In this document: positions 49,196-62,469 of the stretch, piece after piece
How the letters are laid out: the number at the start of each line of letters is the position of its first letter
How positions within the stretch are numbered: position 1 is the stretch's first letter
Assembly (NCBI RefSeq): GCF_001577835.2
Contig: NC_029527.1
Location: forward strand, 3,919,086 to 3,983,085
Direction of reading: 5' to 3'
From: Coturnix japonica
Taxonomy: Eukaryota > Chordata > Aves > Galliformes > Phasianidae
DNA length: 64,000 nucleotides
Made by a program: the position numbers and the translations under genes
The notes under the pieces: generated by a model
Told to the model about the DNA's origin: nothing
Databases searched by the model: none
The model's input: only the letters and a program-made list of their open reading frames with translations

Positions 49196-52100
49196 GCTAC
49201 TGCTTGCATCTTGGGCAGCCTGTATTGCAAAACAGTCAGGTTTGTTTACACTGTTATATACCTTTCCACTAAGGTGATTTAAGTTGAGCATGTGAGTGTG
49301 TCTCACAGATAAATAAGTTTTAAGGATGAACTTTATTTTTTCACTACGTAAAAATTTAATATCAAAAAAATGTGCACCTTTTCCCTTATGTTGGTGAGAA
49401 CCTGTGGTGCATCTTTACCTTCCATGCTCTGGGAACTCACAAGTTGGTGGCTGTTTCTCTGCAATGCACAAGCAGGCGCAATTGCAGTTTTTCACATAGC
49501 TCTATAAAACATCTTGTTTATGGCCTATAAGCTGCTCTGGATTAGTATAATTTTCCCTTATCCAAGAATTTTCCTCTGCAATTTGCATTAAGTTTTCTTG
49601 TGTTGGAATTGCTTATTTCATGAAACTACCAGCAGTTTTCATTTCCAGGTTCAAAACTACAGTGTTCTAGCCAAGGGATTTTGTAAGATATTTACTCTGA
49701 GTAACTGGTTTTGTTGAAGATAACATACATTTAAGTAATGTCTCATGTATTAATGATAAAACTTTTACTGGCCCTCAATCAAAGCTGATAAGCATTGTCT
49801 TAACTTATGGCAGTGAAATCAAAAGAATTCGGTACAAAGTCTGTTTTACATTACCAGGTTACATAAATATTTAATTTCAATTGGTTTGGATTGAATGTAG
49901 TCACAAGCAAGTTGTGGTTTTGCTTGTATCTTCAAGTGGGATTGGAGATAAATATGTAGGCTTTCCAAAATCTTGTCTCAGGACTTTGAGTTGTTGCTTT
50001 AAACTAATTAACATGCTTTAAATGTATTCTTGAAATACAGACATAGGCCTTGCCCAGATATGTCCCTGGGCAGCAATCCTCTCAAGACTGCATGTGCCCC
50101 TTCCCCTTTGTGCTTGGCCCCAGGCACAACAGGAGACAACTTGTGCTGCTGTGTGCCTGGAATCCACAGTGGGATGGGCAGAGGCTTCCACTGCCTTGGC
50201 TTTAGGTAAAAGTTGACCAATCTAGATGAAAAAGAATTAAACAACTTGTTTCTTTATTGTTTGTGTTGGTATGACCAACTAATTCAAGTGAATGGAGTCT
50301 TTTAGAGTCAACCAATATTTGTCTTTCAGTGTGAGTAGTCTCATATCCTGGTATGGTGCAGCAGATGCCAGTTTAAGTTTACTATTTATTCTCACACTCA
50401 AATGCGAAGGTTAAATGAATTAAACATTTTGGTGCAGAAACTGATCCACCTTTAACCTTCAGCGCTGCGTTGCTGTTCTCACTTGGGTGAGTGCCGACCT
50501 CCCAGCATGCCAGCACAGCCTGGCAGGGCACACAGCTCATCTGCAGCAGGATGGTTGGGATGCTTCACCTGCACTGCTGTTTGTCTGCACCACTATAAGC
50601 TATGGGATCTGACCTTTATTAGGTAACGCTGAAGTCCCTTTGTAGTATGGTGAAGCAGATTTATGCAGTCTTGAAATCTGACCCTGATATTTCAGGGAGT
50701 TTACTTGTTCAGCTTCTAAATGGAGTCAGTAATGTTCCTTGTAATAAGACTTTGAAGGTCAAATCCTGTTCTGTCAGTGCTATATTAACCCCATTACTTC
50801 CAGTAAGATATACACTCATTTCAGCTGTATTACTTCTTCCTATATTACTGCAAAATGGTATAGGGCAACTGTTAACCATTAGAAATCCTAAAAACAAAAT
50901 ACCCTCGTTAAAGAAGACCTCCTTACATTTCATAGTGTGCAATGGTGAAGTGAGCTGGTCTCACTTCACAAGGCTTTTTTTTGCAGCAAAAAACCTTTAT
51001 TTGTTTCTGTCTGTTATATTTCCTGTCAGGCTCAAATTCCTCTCCCAGATCTTACAGTTAATTTATAGCAAGCGAATACCTCGTGAAATGTATGATCATT
51101 ATACAAATACATTATTAGAGCCATTTGTCTTTTTGTTTGTAAATTCCCCAAATTGAATGTCTGGGTAATGGATGTTTATGGAGATGCAGTCAATAGCATT
51201 GAGAGCACACAGCGCAACATGGCACTGAGGTCACAAGTGAGCCACCTTATTATGTATGGTGGGCAGGAGGGGCTCAATGCCTCTCATCTGGCACTGCAAG
51301 CATAGTTCCTCTAGGAAAAAAAAGTACTGGTGTTGATGGATGAGCAGACTTTTCCCATCCGTGCTGGTGCAACAGAACTGATGTTCACACTGCTTTGTTT
51401 TATGCTTGGTGTGGAAAAGCCCATGCTCCCCCATGGAGTTAATCATGTGCCTGACCACAAGCATATGGATTAAAGTCAGTTTTTCAGATGACTGTAGCTC
51501 TGTTTTTCCATTTAGAGAGAGACCAATTTATTATTATACTTGATAAGCCTAGAGTACCTGTGTTATCTCATAAATAAATTAGTGTGAGGATCGTCCTTGT
51601 GAACTGCCTTCATACTTGGTCGGAATACTGTTGTTCCTGGAGCAGATCCTGTCCTACTTTGATGCAGTCACAACACAAGTAGGCATTTCTACTAGTGCAG
51701 AAACCTTCACAGCACTTTTAGATTTTATGTTCTTTAATGTCGAGAAAGAAAAATATATGTATGCTACAAAATAAAGGAATTAGCCCCATATCCTGGAAGG
51801 CCAGAGGGCCACAATGCTGAAGTGGTGCTTGATTCTATTTTCTGAGATGAAGTAGAGAGGCTTTCTAGCTCTGCCTTGTTTGTTTTGGCTGGCTGTTTGC
51901 TGCCACCTTGCTGAGGTTTTCTTTGGCAGCTTGAATCTGCTCCAGAGTCATCAGAACCTGGAAGCTGCCAAAGCCGGTGTTGAATACAAGGGAGAGAGCA
52001 TTGCTGCAGCACAAGGAAAATGCAAGTTAGCCATGGAGTAAAGAGCACGGATAACTCTGGCACTGTAGCCTGTACTGTAACCTGCTTAGTGCTGTGGGTA

Positions 52101-53858
52101 CGTGTTGCCGTTCTCCCAAGAATGCAAAGCAGATTATCTGCTCTCATGCTCTTCCTTCTGGTAGAGCTGGTGATACAGAGCAGGTTTATCAGCATTGTCT
52201 CACATGGGACTGAAAGGGTGAAGCTGAGGCTTTATCTGTGTCGTATCTTGATCTAATTAGGAGAAGATGCAGCGCACAGGCTCCTGCAGACCAGCTTTGG
52301 GGTGGCACTGTGTGTGCAGCCAGTAAGAAGAGGAGGCACAGCTGTACCTGCATGCAGAGGGATGCAGGCTGAGCTGGAGCCTAGAATTTCAAACTGGTGT
52401 TCATTCCAGAAGTTACACAACATGTGGGATGAATGTGCAAACACAGCCAGTGCTGGTGTATGGGTTGCAAAAACCAAACCAAACCAAACCCCCTCTCTTC
52501 CTGACACTGAAGAACTTCCAATCGTGTTACCTGTGTCAGGCTGTCCCAAATGGAGAGGTCAGCTCTGTGGTGGTGGCGGCCAATGCCACCATTTATGTAA
52601 CTGAGAGTCGGTGTTTTAGAAGCAGCAGTGTTTAACTGGCAATGTTACCCATGGGTTCACACGGTGCCACAGGAATGCTTGCTAGCTGAATGAAAAGACT
52701 TAAGATACAAACACATGGAAAATCCAATCTTGTTCCGAAAAAGTGTAGTGTTGCAGATGTCCCCATAGGTTTGGCAACTGGAGGTCAAGCCACAGCATGA
52801 GGCATCCCTAAGGATGCAGGAAACTGTTTGTTCTGTAACTCTTTTGAGCCCAAAGACTCAGAAAATCCTCACAGTCGTGCAAAATAGGTCCTGGTTTGCA
52901 AAACCAGCACAACGTGTGGGGCTCTGCATTTCTAACTGCAGCTTGCAAACAGCAGTGACTGCATAGACCAGCTTCACTTGGCACTGTGTTTCAGGGCACC
53001 ATTGCTCACAGCTTGTTCTTGCCTGGATTTTTCTTCCATAACTGCCCATTATGCAAACTGATGGATTTAGCAAAATTCTGCCTTTTGTAGCAAGTATTGC
53101 ATAGAACAAGGACAAAGTGAAATTTTAGCATGTGGCTAAGTTGCTTATCAAGCATTGTGCCCAAAGTGTAGAGGAGACAAATTAACACCATTTTCTACTC
53201 CAGCATAGAGCTGCACACCTGGGTTGTGCCTGGAACGGTGGGGTGGCTGGGAGTGGGGGGAAACTGTCTTTATGAGGGACCTCAATGATGCACCTGGTTA
53301 TCCTCAAGCTGAGGAGCACAGGAAGCCGAGGAGCCGAGGAAGGCAAAGAACTGCAGAGGAGCCAGGTACATGGGAGCATGAAAGCCAAATGAAGGCATTT
53401 CTTTTGCTCAGACCCACAAAAGAGGGTAAACAGAGTGCTGCTGAAGTTATCAGTAAGATAAATCAGCAGGCAGGTGTGTCCTATGTTGTCATCACACACT
53501 ATGAGCTGTCAGAGGGATGGGTGACAGGGTGGGCTTGGTCGTTTTTCTATTTTACTTTCAACCTGGAGGCGGCTAAATAGGAATGGTTTAAAATAGTATC
53601 ATAGTTGCCATGGTTACTCATCTAAATTGAAAATAAAGGTCTGGACTAAGCTTATAGTCTGTCCGCCAAAGCAAAACTTGGACCTGAGTGATGAAACCTG
53701 AGTGGGTTTGAGGAGTCAGGCCGAAGCTTGGGCTGCTGCAGTCAGTGATTCAGAGCACACGGGTGTGCTTGACGTCACCAAGCAGCTCCAGCATGGGTTT
53801 GCATGGGCTTGGAGGCATTGCAAAGGGAAAAATCCTCAAAGCTTCAAACGTTTTCCTC

Positions 53859-53883
53859 TTTTTTTTTTTTTTTTTTTTTTTTT
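53859..53883. repeat. T25 homopolymer
   Basis: An uninterrupted run of about 25 T residues, the longest homopolymer in the window. Read on the minus strand it could be a retroposed poly(A) tail, but no element body is recognisable next to it. Its length is liable to sequencing error. Confidence 0.9.
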
Positions 53884-54696
53884 GTTCTTGCCCCAGGAGG
53901 TCTGGAAAGCTCAGAAAAATGCCATAATGCTGCTCTGCTGTGAATGATTTTTATTTTGCAGATGTTACTGTGCAAGAAAGCGGCAGCAAATTTAAAGTAG
54001 TTCACATAGATAAAAGCATCCCATTAAGGTAAATTCAGTGTATTTGTCCCAGGAATGTGTGGCAAATGTGTGTCTAATTACAGATAAGGCCTCTAAGCCT
54101 TTCATCTTCTTTCAGTGAAAAAGAATCTGCAAGTAAAGTGGAAACAAAACGTGTTTTGGTGAAATGAGATGAAGGTCTTTTCAAGGATCTGGCTATTGCA
54201 AATGAGTCCCACTCAAGGGAATGGAAGTGTTTCCTCCTGTCCTCCTGCTTTGTGGGTGGCACTGGAAGTATCCGGAGAACTTACTGCAGTTTGCACTGGA
54301 AATCTCTCACTTTGAGATAAAAGTCTGTGGTTCTGCCTTTGGAGATTTCTAGTTCCATCTGTTCATTTTTCAGATGGGAGGGCAAATCAGTACCAGTCGA
54401 GTGAAGATGCTGGAGATGCACAGAAGACATCAGCTGAGCCTGGCCTGAAAAGTGCATCCTTAAGATTGTGTCATATTTCCTCTCCAATTTCTTCCTCAGT
54501 AGGTGGTAGAGAATTAGTGCTTAATTACTTGCAGGCTGTGGACAACAACCAGCCCCCTTGAACTGTTTACATTTGTGGATAAGGCTGGAACTGAGTGTTC
54601 TTTGTGGGTTGGTCTTTCAAACTCTATGGAAGACTTTATATCACTTTTTTTTAAATTAATCTTTTATAACATACATTTGCTTTTATTTATCTATTT

Positions 54697-54728
54697 AAAA
54701 AAAAAAAAAGAAAGAAAGAAAGAAAAAA
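54697..54728. repeat. Poly(A)/(GAAA)n tract
   Basis: About 13 A residues followed by four GAAA units and a further A-run. It has the same architecture as the tract at 25,529-25,563. No source element is recognised. Confidence 0.9.
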
Positions 54729-57700
54729 TACAAACACAAAAAAGGTGGCAAACACCAAACCCTCAGCCAAACCATATACATTGTGTATGATACATTCAGT
54801 GTATTTTGTGCAGCTTTCCTCCTTGTCAGGAGGCACAGTCTGTTGTTGGTGAGTTTGTGCAACTCTGGAAGACCACGATAGAGCAGAAAGTCAGATTGAA
54901 GCCTTAAAGGTGGAGCTGGAGTTCTAGACGTGCTTGGATACAAGGAATTACATCTAGCAAACATCACTTGAATAAAACATTAATTTCCCATTAAGCAACA
55001 TTATGTTGCTGTGATAATTGTTCCTGTTTTGAGTGATCTTCATTTCCTGCATCCCTCTGGTGACTCATCACAGCAGAGATCTCGTCCATTCTGCTTTGCA
55101 GATGCTCTCAAGATGTCAATTCCCAATCTGAGTCAGCTTCTTTATCATCAGCCTCCCCTCTCAAAGCTATTGTGCTGTGAGAATGTATGCCTTGCTAAGG
55201 ACTTCATTCTCCTTCTAGCATACAAGTGACAGACAGCTCTGGCTGCACTTTCAAATTTAAATCAAGTTTTAAGAAAGCTGTGGGTTAAAAATTCGCATTT
55301 TGTGTTTTCACATCTTGAATCTGTTGTGCAGCACAGCCTCCTGTAACGCTCACATGTGCCTGGGGCTGAAGGAATGATGCACAGGTGCCTTAAGGGCACA
55401 ATACATGTGAGAGATAGCTGGAAGGGTGCTCTTCTTGGGGTCTAATGCTACATTTAATGTTTGTGAAACACCACCAGAGTCCTGTTGGTAGCCCAACACT
55501 CTCAGCCTTTGGTGGAATCTGATGTCTGACACAGGGCAGTGCCATGAATAAACTACTTGTTTTGGTTTGTTGAGCCCTCACTGCTTGAGCCAAGCACTCC
55601 AAACTGGCCCTGCAGTTGCGCTCCTTTGAGTTGTGCTGTTATTAGTTGTATAGCAGTGTGACTCCTGGGCTGTATATTTGTGTGATTCTCTATAGCAGAT
55701 CTTTTGTTTTAATTGTCTTTCCCACTCCTCATATTGTTGGCAGGTATTTAAGCTTCATGCATTGTGTTTGGGTAAAGATTTTGTTCCCGTACTGAGGGGA
55801 AATCCAAGAAGTAAAGCTGCATGCTGATAATAGCACTCCCTCCATGAATGAGGAGCTGTGGCACAGTGCCATGGCTCAGACAGCTCTGAGATATATCTGT
55901 CACTTGAGGTGGTTACCTCAGTTGTCAGTCTGTTAAAATTACGTACATTTATAAATTATCTCCTCTTTATATAGCCAAAAAATGATTCAGTCCTCTTGCT
56001 TATTGTATTACCTCAAGCTCCTGGTATGTATTGCATATGTAATCAAGAAATTAAAGAGTCTGAGGCTGCAAGATTTATTTAGTGGCATTAATGACTGTTT
56101 GCTAGTAATTCCATTCAACAAGATGAGAAATTTATTTTTGAATTGTCTTTTAATGAGCAGATGAGTGGCTTTCTGTATCGCTCCAGAACGTCAGTCTGTC
56201 ACTTCACATCTGTGTTTTTTAGATCTAATGGGTTTGTTCTCTAGGCTATCTCTAGGCTAGGTAGCAGGCAGCTGTGGCACCTTTTGGTTTTAAGAGTACA
56301 TTTTAAATACCTCTGTTAGCTAACAGAAACTTTCTTGTTTTATTTCAGAGGTGTTTCTTTTACTGTAGTTTTGATACCTGAAGGAAGCAGAATGAACTAT
56401 GAGTGGTTCCCCACTCTGTGAATGTTCGTACATTGTTTTTGTGCCTTGTGATTTTGTGTGATCAGGATTGCTGTGATTGGAACAGGATGAGCAACACTGT
56501 GAGTGAGGGGCGCCAGGGGGAGTAAAAATAGTTTTAATTAACTAACAGACTTACATAATGCTCCAACAGTTCATATTTCAGCTGAATTTTCTGGGTGGAA
56601 GGAAGGAAGAGAAGCAAGGTACAGACAGCACCTGGGGGTGGTGTGCCTGAGCTCACCAAGCAGGAAATCAACACCAGACACTGGTGGGCTCTGCAGAACC
56701 AGGGACAGGATGGCCCCTGTTCCATCAGCCCAACCAGCTCAGCCCAAACACGTCTTCCTCCAGAGCTCTGAGACGGCTCTGTGGGAGGAGGAATCTCACA
56801 GGCAGTTTTCATCTTGCAGTCTCTGCACTGAAAACTATTTGCGTAAGAAGATGTAGTTCTACCCACTTAAAAAATAGCAAAATTTGTTTTTTCACTTAAA
56901 TATGGTCTTAGTTGTCCTAAATACTGGTTATGCAAGCAGAGTTTTGAGAGTGTAGATATTTCAAAAGAAGTCTTCCAGAGATGAATTTCAATTTAGTTAA
57001 TTTATTGCTTATTCATAAGTACAAACCTTGGCAATGTTATTCAAAAGCCATGTACTATAAGACGCAGCAGATCTACACCCTTCTGATTTTTTTTAAAGTC
57101 AGATTAAGCTGTAGAAAGGGCCATACACGAGATCTAATGAGAACATGTGGCTGGTCTTGTTGCTTTGTTTGGCTGGTTTTTTTGCCTGCTGAAATAAACT
57201 TGCAGCTACGCAATTTGTTTCTCTTCTATGTAAGTAAATCATAACTACTGTAATGCTCATACCTGTGAGCTAGAGCTACTCCAGCCAACTCTGCCTGGGG
57301 GATTTGGGAGCGTGTTGCAGATATAGTAAATCAAGTGAACAATGCACACAGTTTGCATGAACTTCTCAGTGTTAGCAGAGGTGGGGATCATTCTAAGGAT
57401 AATTTCTGCCTGGAGAGGACAATCTTCTGGCTCCTTCACAGAAGAAGGAGTGATGTGGGCTGCTTCAGGCAGAGCTGCAACCCTGGACGCTGCCACTGGG
57501 CACCAGTAGTGGGGCCCTGCCTCATGTGAGCAGCACCTGGGGATCCCCTCGGTGCCATGGGGTCATTCCAGCACCCAGGTGTTCTGATTGTTCATTTGAC
57601 TAAAGGGAATTTGCTGGGACCTTGCATGCAGCAGCCATGCTGCACCTCCTCTCCCTTTGGCTCAGCAGCCAGAATGATTTGGCAGCAGCGAAGGCTTTGG

Positions 57701-58948
57701 CATGAGAGCTGGCAGCCTTCACTTGGGAGAGTGACATGGATCAGGAGCTTGGCTTAAATGTTTTGCCTTCTTGTTAGAGGAGTCTTGTTGGAGGAGCTGC
57801 TGCCAGGAGAACTGGGAGATATTAACCTCTCTTACTGTGTTATCTTTTATCATGATCCCTTTAACGTAGCTTCCTTAAACTCTGTGAGTTATAAGAAGAA
57901 AATGAATGTGTTTTTTTCGTTTAAAAAAATAAATAAATTAGATGATCTTTTCTTTATGAGTGGAAGGTAGGAGGGGGATTTGTATTGCTGTAGCTCTGGG
58001 AAGTGGAGACTACCACTATTAAAAGAAAAAGACCTCCTTAAGATGGTAAAAACAGAACAAAATAAAGCTGTTAGCTGGGATTCTGCATCTTAAAAAAAAA
58101 CAACCAAGAACATTGTGGGAATGTGATGTGTGATGGACCTATTTGTAACAAAAGAAGGAAAGAGTCATGTGAGCAATGAAGACAAAATTAAGATGACCTC
58201 AGCAATGCTACATACAACTTCATGAATGGGAGCAGTGCCTCATTCTAGCAGACAAAGCCATTCTTAAGGCATTGAGAAGAATTTCAAGATTATGGACAAA
58301 GAGTGATTATTGTGGGTTAGACTGATAGGATTCAAATTTATGGCTTTATTGAAGGGAAATATCCTCAGCTGGAAGTCATTCTAGTTGGTGTCAGGTCAGG
58401 CCGACCTTAGAAGTTAAATACAAATAGTTGCTGAGAACATGGACAGATTGCAGTGGGAACACTTGCTGGGTTATGACTGTAGTTCTAATCTGGAATCATT
58501 TTTAAATTGCTGATTGCAGGTATAGCCTTGACAAGTTTTGGATCACTTACTTCCTGCAACAGTTGAGTAGACAGTGCTGGCAATATGGTTCACAAACTCA
58601 GCTTATAACTTGTTTTCATATGTTGGCCTGGATTGTGAAAACATTACCTCAAGAGTTAAAAATGTTAAATCTTTCTTTTTAGCAAATATCACTGGATGTC
58701 AAGAAAGCATATCAAATTTAATTGGCTTCTTAAACATGAAGTGCTTTGGAACTATTCCATGGAAATAGCATTTAGAAAGTCTTACCTGCCGGCACCATTA
58801 CTGTTTGAGATGGATCTGTAAGTTGCTGGCAGAGAATTGGGCAATTTGGGCTCTTGCTGCTCTTGGGCTGAGGTTGTTTGAAGCCAGATGTTGGCTCTTG
58901 AGAATTAATGTAATCTTTGGGGTTTGAATGTCAACGCATTGTTCTCAT

Positions 58949-58983
58949 TTGCTTTTGTTTTTTGTTTGTTTGCTTGTTTGCTT
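58949..58983. repeat. Imperfect (TTTG)n tract
   Basis: Irregular TTTG/CTTG units over about 35 bp on the + strand, a low-complexity repeat. Confidence 0.8.
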
Positions 58984-59793
58984 TATGTGCCAATCTCATT
59001 GTACAGATGTTTGTAAATCTTTTCTTAATCACTGATTCCCAGTGACAGCTGATGTCATCCAACTTTTTGTCTTAGATGTAGATTGACACAAAGCCTTGGG
59101 AAGCTGTGAGATGAAAGCTTCCCTCATCCTAGGCAATTCAGCAACAGTAATATAGGAGAATTTTGAAAGAGGAAGAGAAGGTAGAAAGCAAAATTGTATT
59201 CAGAAGGCTTCTTTTCACTTCTTTCAATGTTTAAGATTGCTTCCCCTCTGGATAACTATAATCTGCAAATCGAGTGCATAGAGTTGCACTAATTATTAGT
59301 TTAACAGAGGATGGTGTGGGGAATTAGCCTTAAATAACAAATTGTCATGCCATGTCAGATGGTTTTGCTTTATACTTCATATGCTGCAAATGTAAGTAAT
59401 CTTAAAATCGTTATGAATGCATGAAAGCTGTTAACTCAGTCTTCCATGTTCTTTCAACTTCTTGAAATGTTATTCACTTGTGCCAGTCAGTTCATGTGCA
59501 CACTGTGGAGATTAGAAGTGGTATTAAATCAGTGAACTGCTGCACCGGAATAAAATCTTTTCCAATTGTGTGGATTCAGTGCAAGTATCACATCACTTTC
59601 GTTTTATCCATTGGTTTGAGGCTGCTGTGCACAGCAGTGGTGCAGAGGGGCACAGTGCATGCTGGTGATGCCAGCAGTGTAATGGATCACCTCTTCCCAT
59701 ACCTTCCCCTCCATACCTGCTAGAAATGAGCTCAGGGCTAAGGGCACATTGAGCACTCCAAGCACTGGGAACCTTGACTGAAATCAACAGCTT

Positions 59794-59803
59794 TGCTGAG
59801 TCA
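59794..59803 (+). promoter_or_regulatory. NF-E2/MARE-type site
   Basis: TGCTGAGTCA is the core NF-E2 (small Maf plus CNC bZIP) site containing an AP-1 heptamer. The same 10-mer occurs on the opposite strand at 62,460-62,469. It is intronic, and occupancy is unknown. Confidence 0.25.
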
Positions 59804-59957
59804 GGGAGTGAATGTGCGAAAGGATATAAGAGTGACTAAGGGCAGAGGGGGGCAGATGGATCATGTAAGCAGTGTGGTGCCCCATCAACATAATGTCAGT
59901 AATTGAGGGTTTGCTAGGTGTTTTTTTGTTTTGGGTCCTGACATAGAAGGGGAGAGA

Positions 59958-59976
59958 TTTTATTTTATTTTATTTT
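59958..59976. repeat. Short (TTTTA)n tract
   Basis: About four TTTTA units, a short pentanucleotide microsatellite. Confidence 0.85.
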
Positions 59977-62459
59977 CTGTTGTAGTGTTTCCAAAAAGAC
60001 ACTGAAAAAGCGATAGCATTTTCAGGGAGATAAGCAAAGAGGATCCAATAAAATAGGAAGTATGTATGCAGTCAGCAAAGACTAAGGATCTCAGAGATGA
60101 AAACCAGTAGTGAAAGGTAGAAACCTTCCAGGGTAAGAGCTAAAGGAAATCAGCTGGGCTCAGATGGCATTGCTTAGTGTTTTGGGGGACTGGTGCTGTA
60201 GTTACATGTGTCTGTTCCTGCAGCTGGGCTGCCAGTGCTCTTATGTGCTTGGTACCATGCCATGTGAGTGGCACTCAGCTCGTGGTTACAGCTGGCTGCA
60301 CATTACTGCCTTTGCCAGTGTAATGTGGGTGAGGTGAGAAGGTTGGAGAGAGCACAGCTAACCTGGAAGTGTGGATGGTGCTTTTCTGTTAACAGAAACT
60401 GAATTTGTAACAATGTGCCTAGAAAACTGATGTTCCCAAGAGCTTTCTTCTTGCCTTTTGCCTCATAGCCAATCTTTCATTATAATGTGGTTGCAATGCA
60501 TTTAACTTGAATTTTAAAACAAACAACGCCTCCAAGGAAGCAGCCTTGCCAATAAACTCTGTTGGTGGTCCTAACCTTGCTGAAGCTGAAAGTCCCATCT
60601 TCTTTCCACACCTCTTAGTGGAAGGTTTACCCACACTGGCAAATCCACACCAGAAGTCTGAATTTGACCCTGTATTTCCAACTGCATGGCCAGGGGGAAC
60701 AATTCACCTCCTCTCATCCCTGCTTGGTGCTTGTAATATGTCCAAGCTGATGTCTCCCAGTGATTAGGAAACAGCTGGCAGCTAATGAGTGCTTGTCCAC
60801 TGGGAGAAGAAGCAAGTTCAAAGCTGAACTTCTCCCTTGATGAAGAAAAGATACATTCCTTGCTGGGGGAGGGATCTGGCTGGTGACCAGCCACTGCCAA
60901 GAACATGCTGTCCCATTCTGCACTGTGGTGTGTGTTGCTCCCATTGGTGCTCCCTGCTGAGCTCTGTACAAGAGGATTTCTGCTCACACAAGTTAGTCAG
61001 GTATTGGGCTTATTGATTTACTGAGTTTTAATGTGAGCTGGGGTCTTCTGAAGATGAGGAGGGTCCTTGCCACAGGATCTCACCTCCTTTCCTGCTACCA
61101 GGATCCCCTCTGGGATGTGCGGGGTGTGCTGCTTGGTTCCTCATAAGCCTTTCTGAGGATGAGAAGTTGGTGGGAAATTGCATCTCCCAAGGAAGATGAG
61201 AGAACATGAGGGGATGCTGCTGGCACCTTCCTGAGTGCTATGGATTTCCTTTGGATACTCTGTAGTGTTGTATTTGGCTTTTAAGCTTTATTTCACATCC
61301 ATTTGAGACTGCAGACACAGCATATAAAGGTGTAATTGGCAAATGCAAGGAAAAGCAGATTAGACCTCAGAGAGAAGTCATCATTTACAAGTGTCTGAGA
61401 AACCTGCTATTATGTGCAGAGCACTTCTTCTATGGGGTAGTTTGTAAAAGAGCTATTTTTTGCTGAGTACCTTCATGTACATAACTAACAAAATAAATCA
61501 GGTTGTCAGCTACAGAATTAAAAATCTGCGTTATAGTGCTTCACACAGAATGATGTCAGTGTGTATAAATAGTACAGCCAGTGTGCCTAGACAGCATATG
61601 AGAACTCAGCACTAAGATGTTTCTCTTCTTGTCCCGGTTCTATTAAAAGAATGGGAGGGGGTGAGTTTATCTTTCATTCGTCTTCTGGTGCTCTGACCTT
61701 GTTTAGAGAATCTGTTTTGCAGGAAGTGTATTGATGCAGGAACTAAAAGCACTGAAGAAAATACCTGCTTAGTGCTTTTTGGTTTCTGTGCGGGTTATAA
61801 ATACATCCCTTTGATTCCAAGGGTGGTAATGCAGCTGGATGACTGAAGCACAGTCAAGGTGGTAACCACACACTTGAGACCAAGCTCAGGCTGCGGAGCC
61901 ACCATTAGAGTGAAGGCAGACTATATAACTTGCTTTTAGTGATGTCAGTGGTTACCGTGATCACGCTTGTAGCTCCTCAGCATATAAGAAGCTTTGTATG
62001 AAGTAATTACTGGGATTACATGAAGATATTACTTACGTTTTATTGGGCTGTGAGTATATTTTTCCTTCATCCAGAAAAAATGGGCTTCTAAGTGAAGATG
62101 TAAGGATTGTACTCATTTTCCTTAGAAATTATTTGGCCACCGAGAACTCTAGAGAAGTGAGAGAAAGCCTTTTATTTTAAACACGTGCAAATGCCACAAA
62201 GCTTGACTCTGCATCAACATCATGCAGCCTGAGACTATAAATGAGCTTTGTCTCCTTTGGATCTATTGGCTAATTCAGCTAATGGAGCACAGTTGTTAAG
62301 CTAACAAGCACCAGAATTCATTGAATATTATAAGGGATCCATATCTTCTTCAGCATTGTGCTTGTCTATGTGGACTTGTCTGATTTGGTGGTGCTCCACG
62401 ATCTCTCAGCCACAAGGAGCCTGATGTTTCAACCTCTTGGATCCCAGTTTCTTGGGTTA

Positions 62460-62469
62460 TGACTCAGCA
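62460..62469 (-). promoter_or_regulatory. NF-E2/MARE-type site
   Basis: The + strand reads TGACTCAGCA, the reverse complement of the 10-mer at 59,794-59,803. It has an AP-1 core plus a Maf half-site extension. The position is deep in intron 2, and function is inferred only from the motif. Confidence 0.25.

Noticed and set aside
53940-54010. Acceptor-like ttttattttgcag followed by a short open stretch, considered as FBLN2 exon 3
   Set aside because: The translation lacks the paired cysteines and Trp-Ala expected of the fibulin-2 anaphylatoxin-like region and meets a stop soon after.
61564-61572. TATAAATAG, a TATA-box-like match
   Set aside because: It is isolated in AT-rich intron with no downstream exon or other promoter feature.
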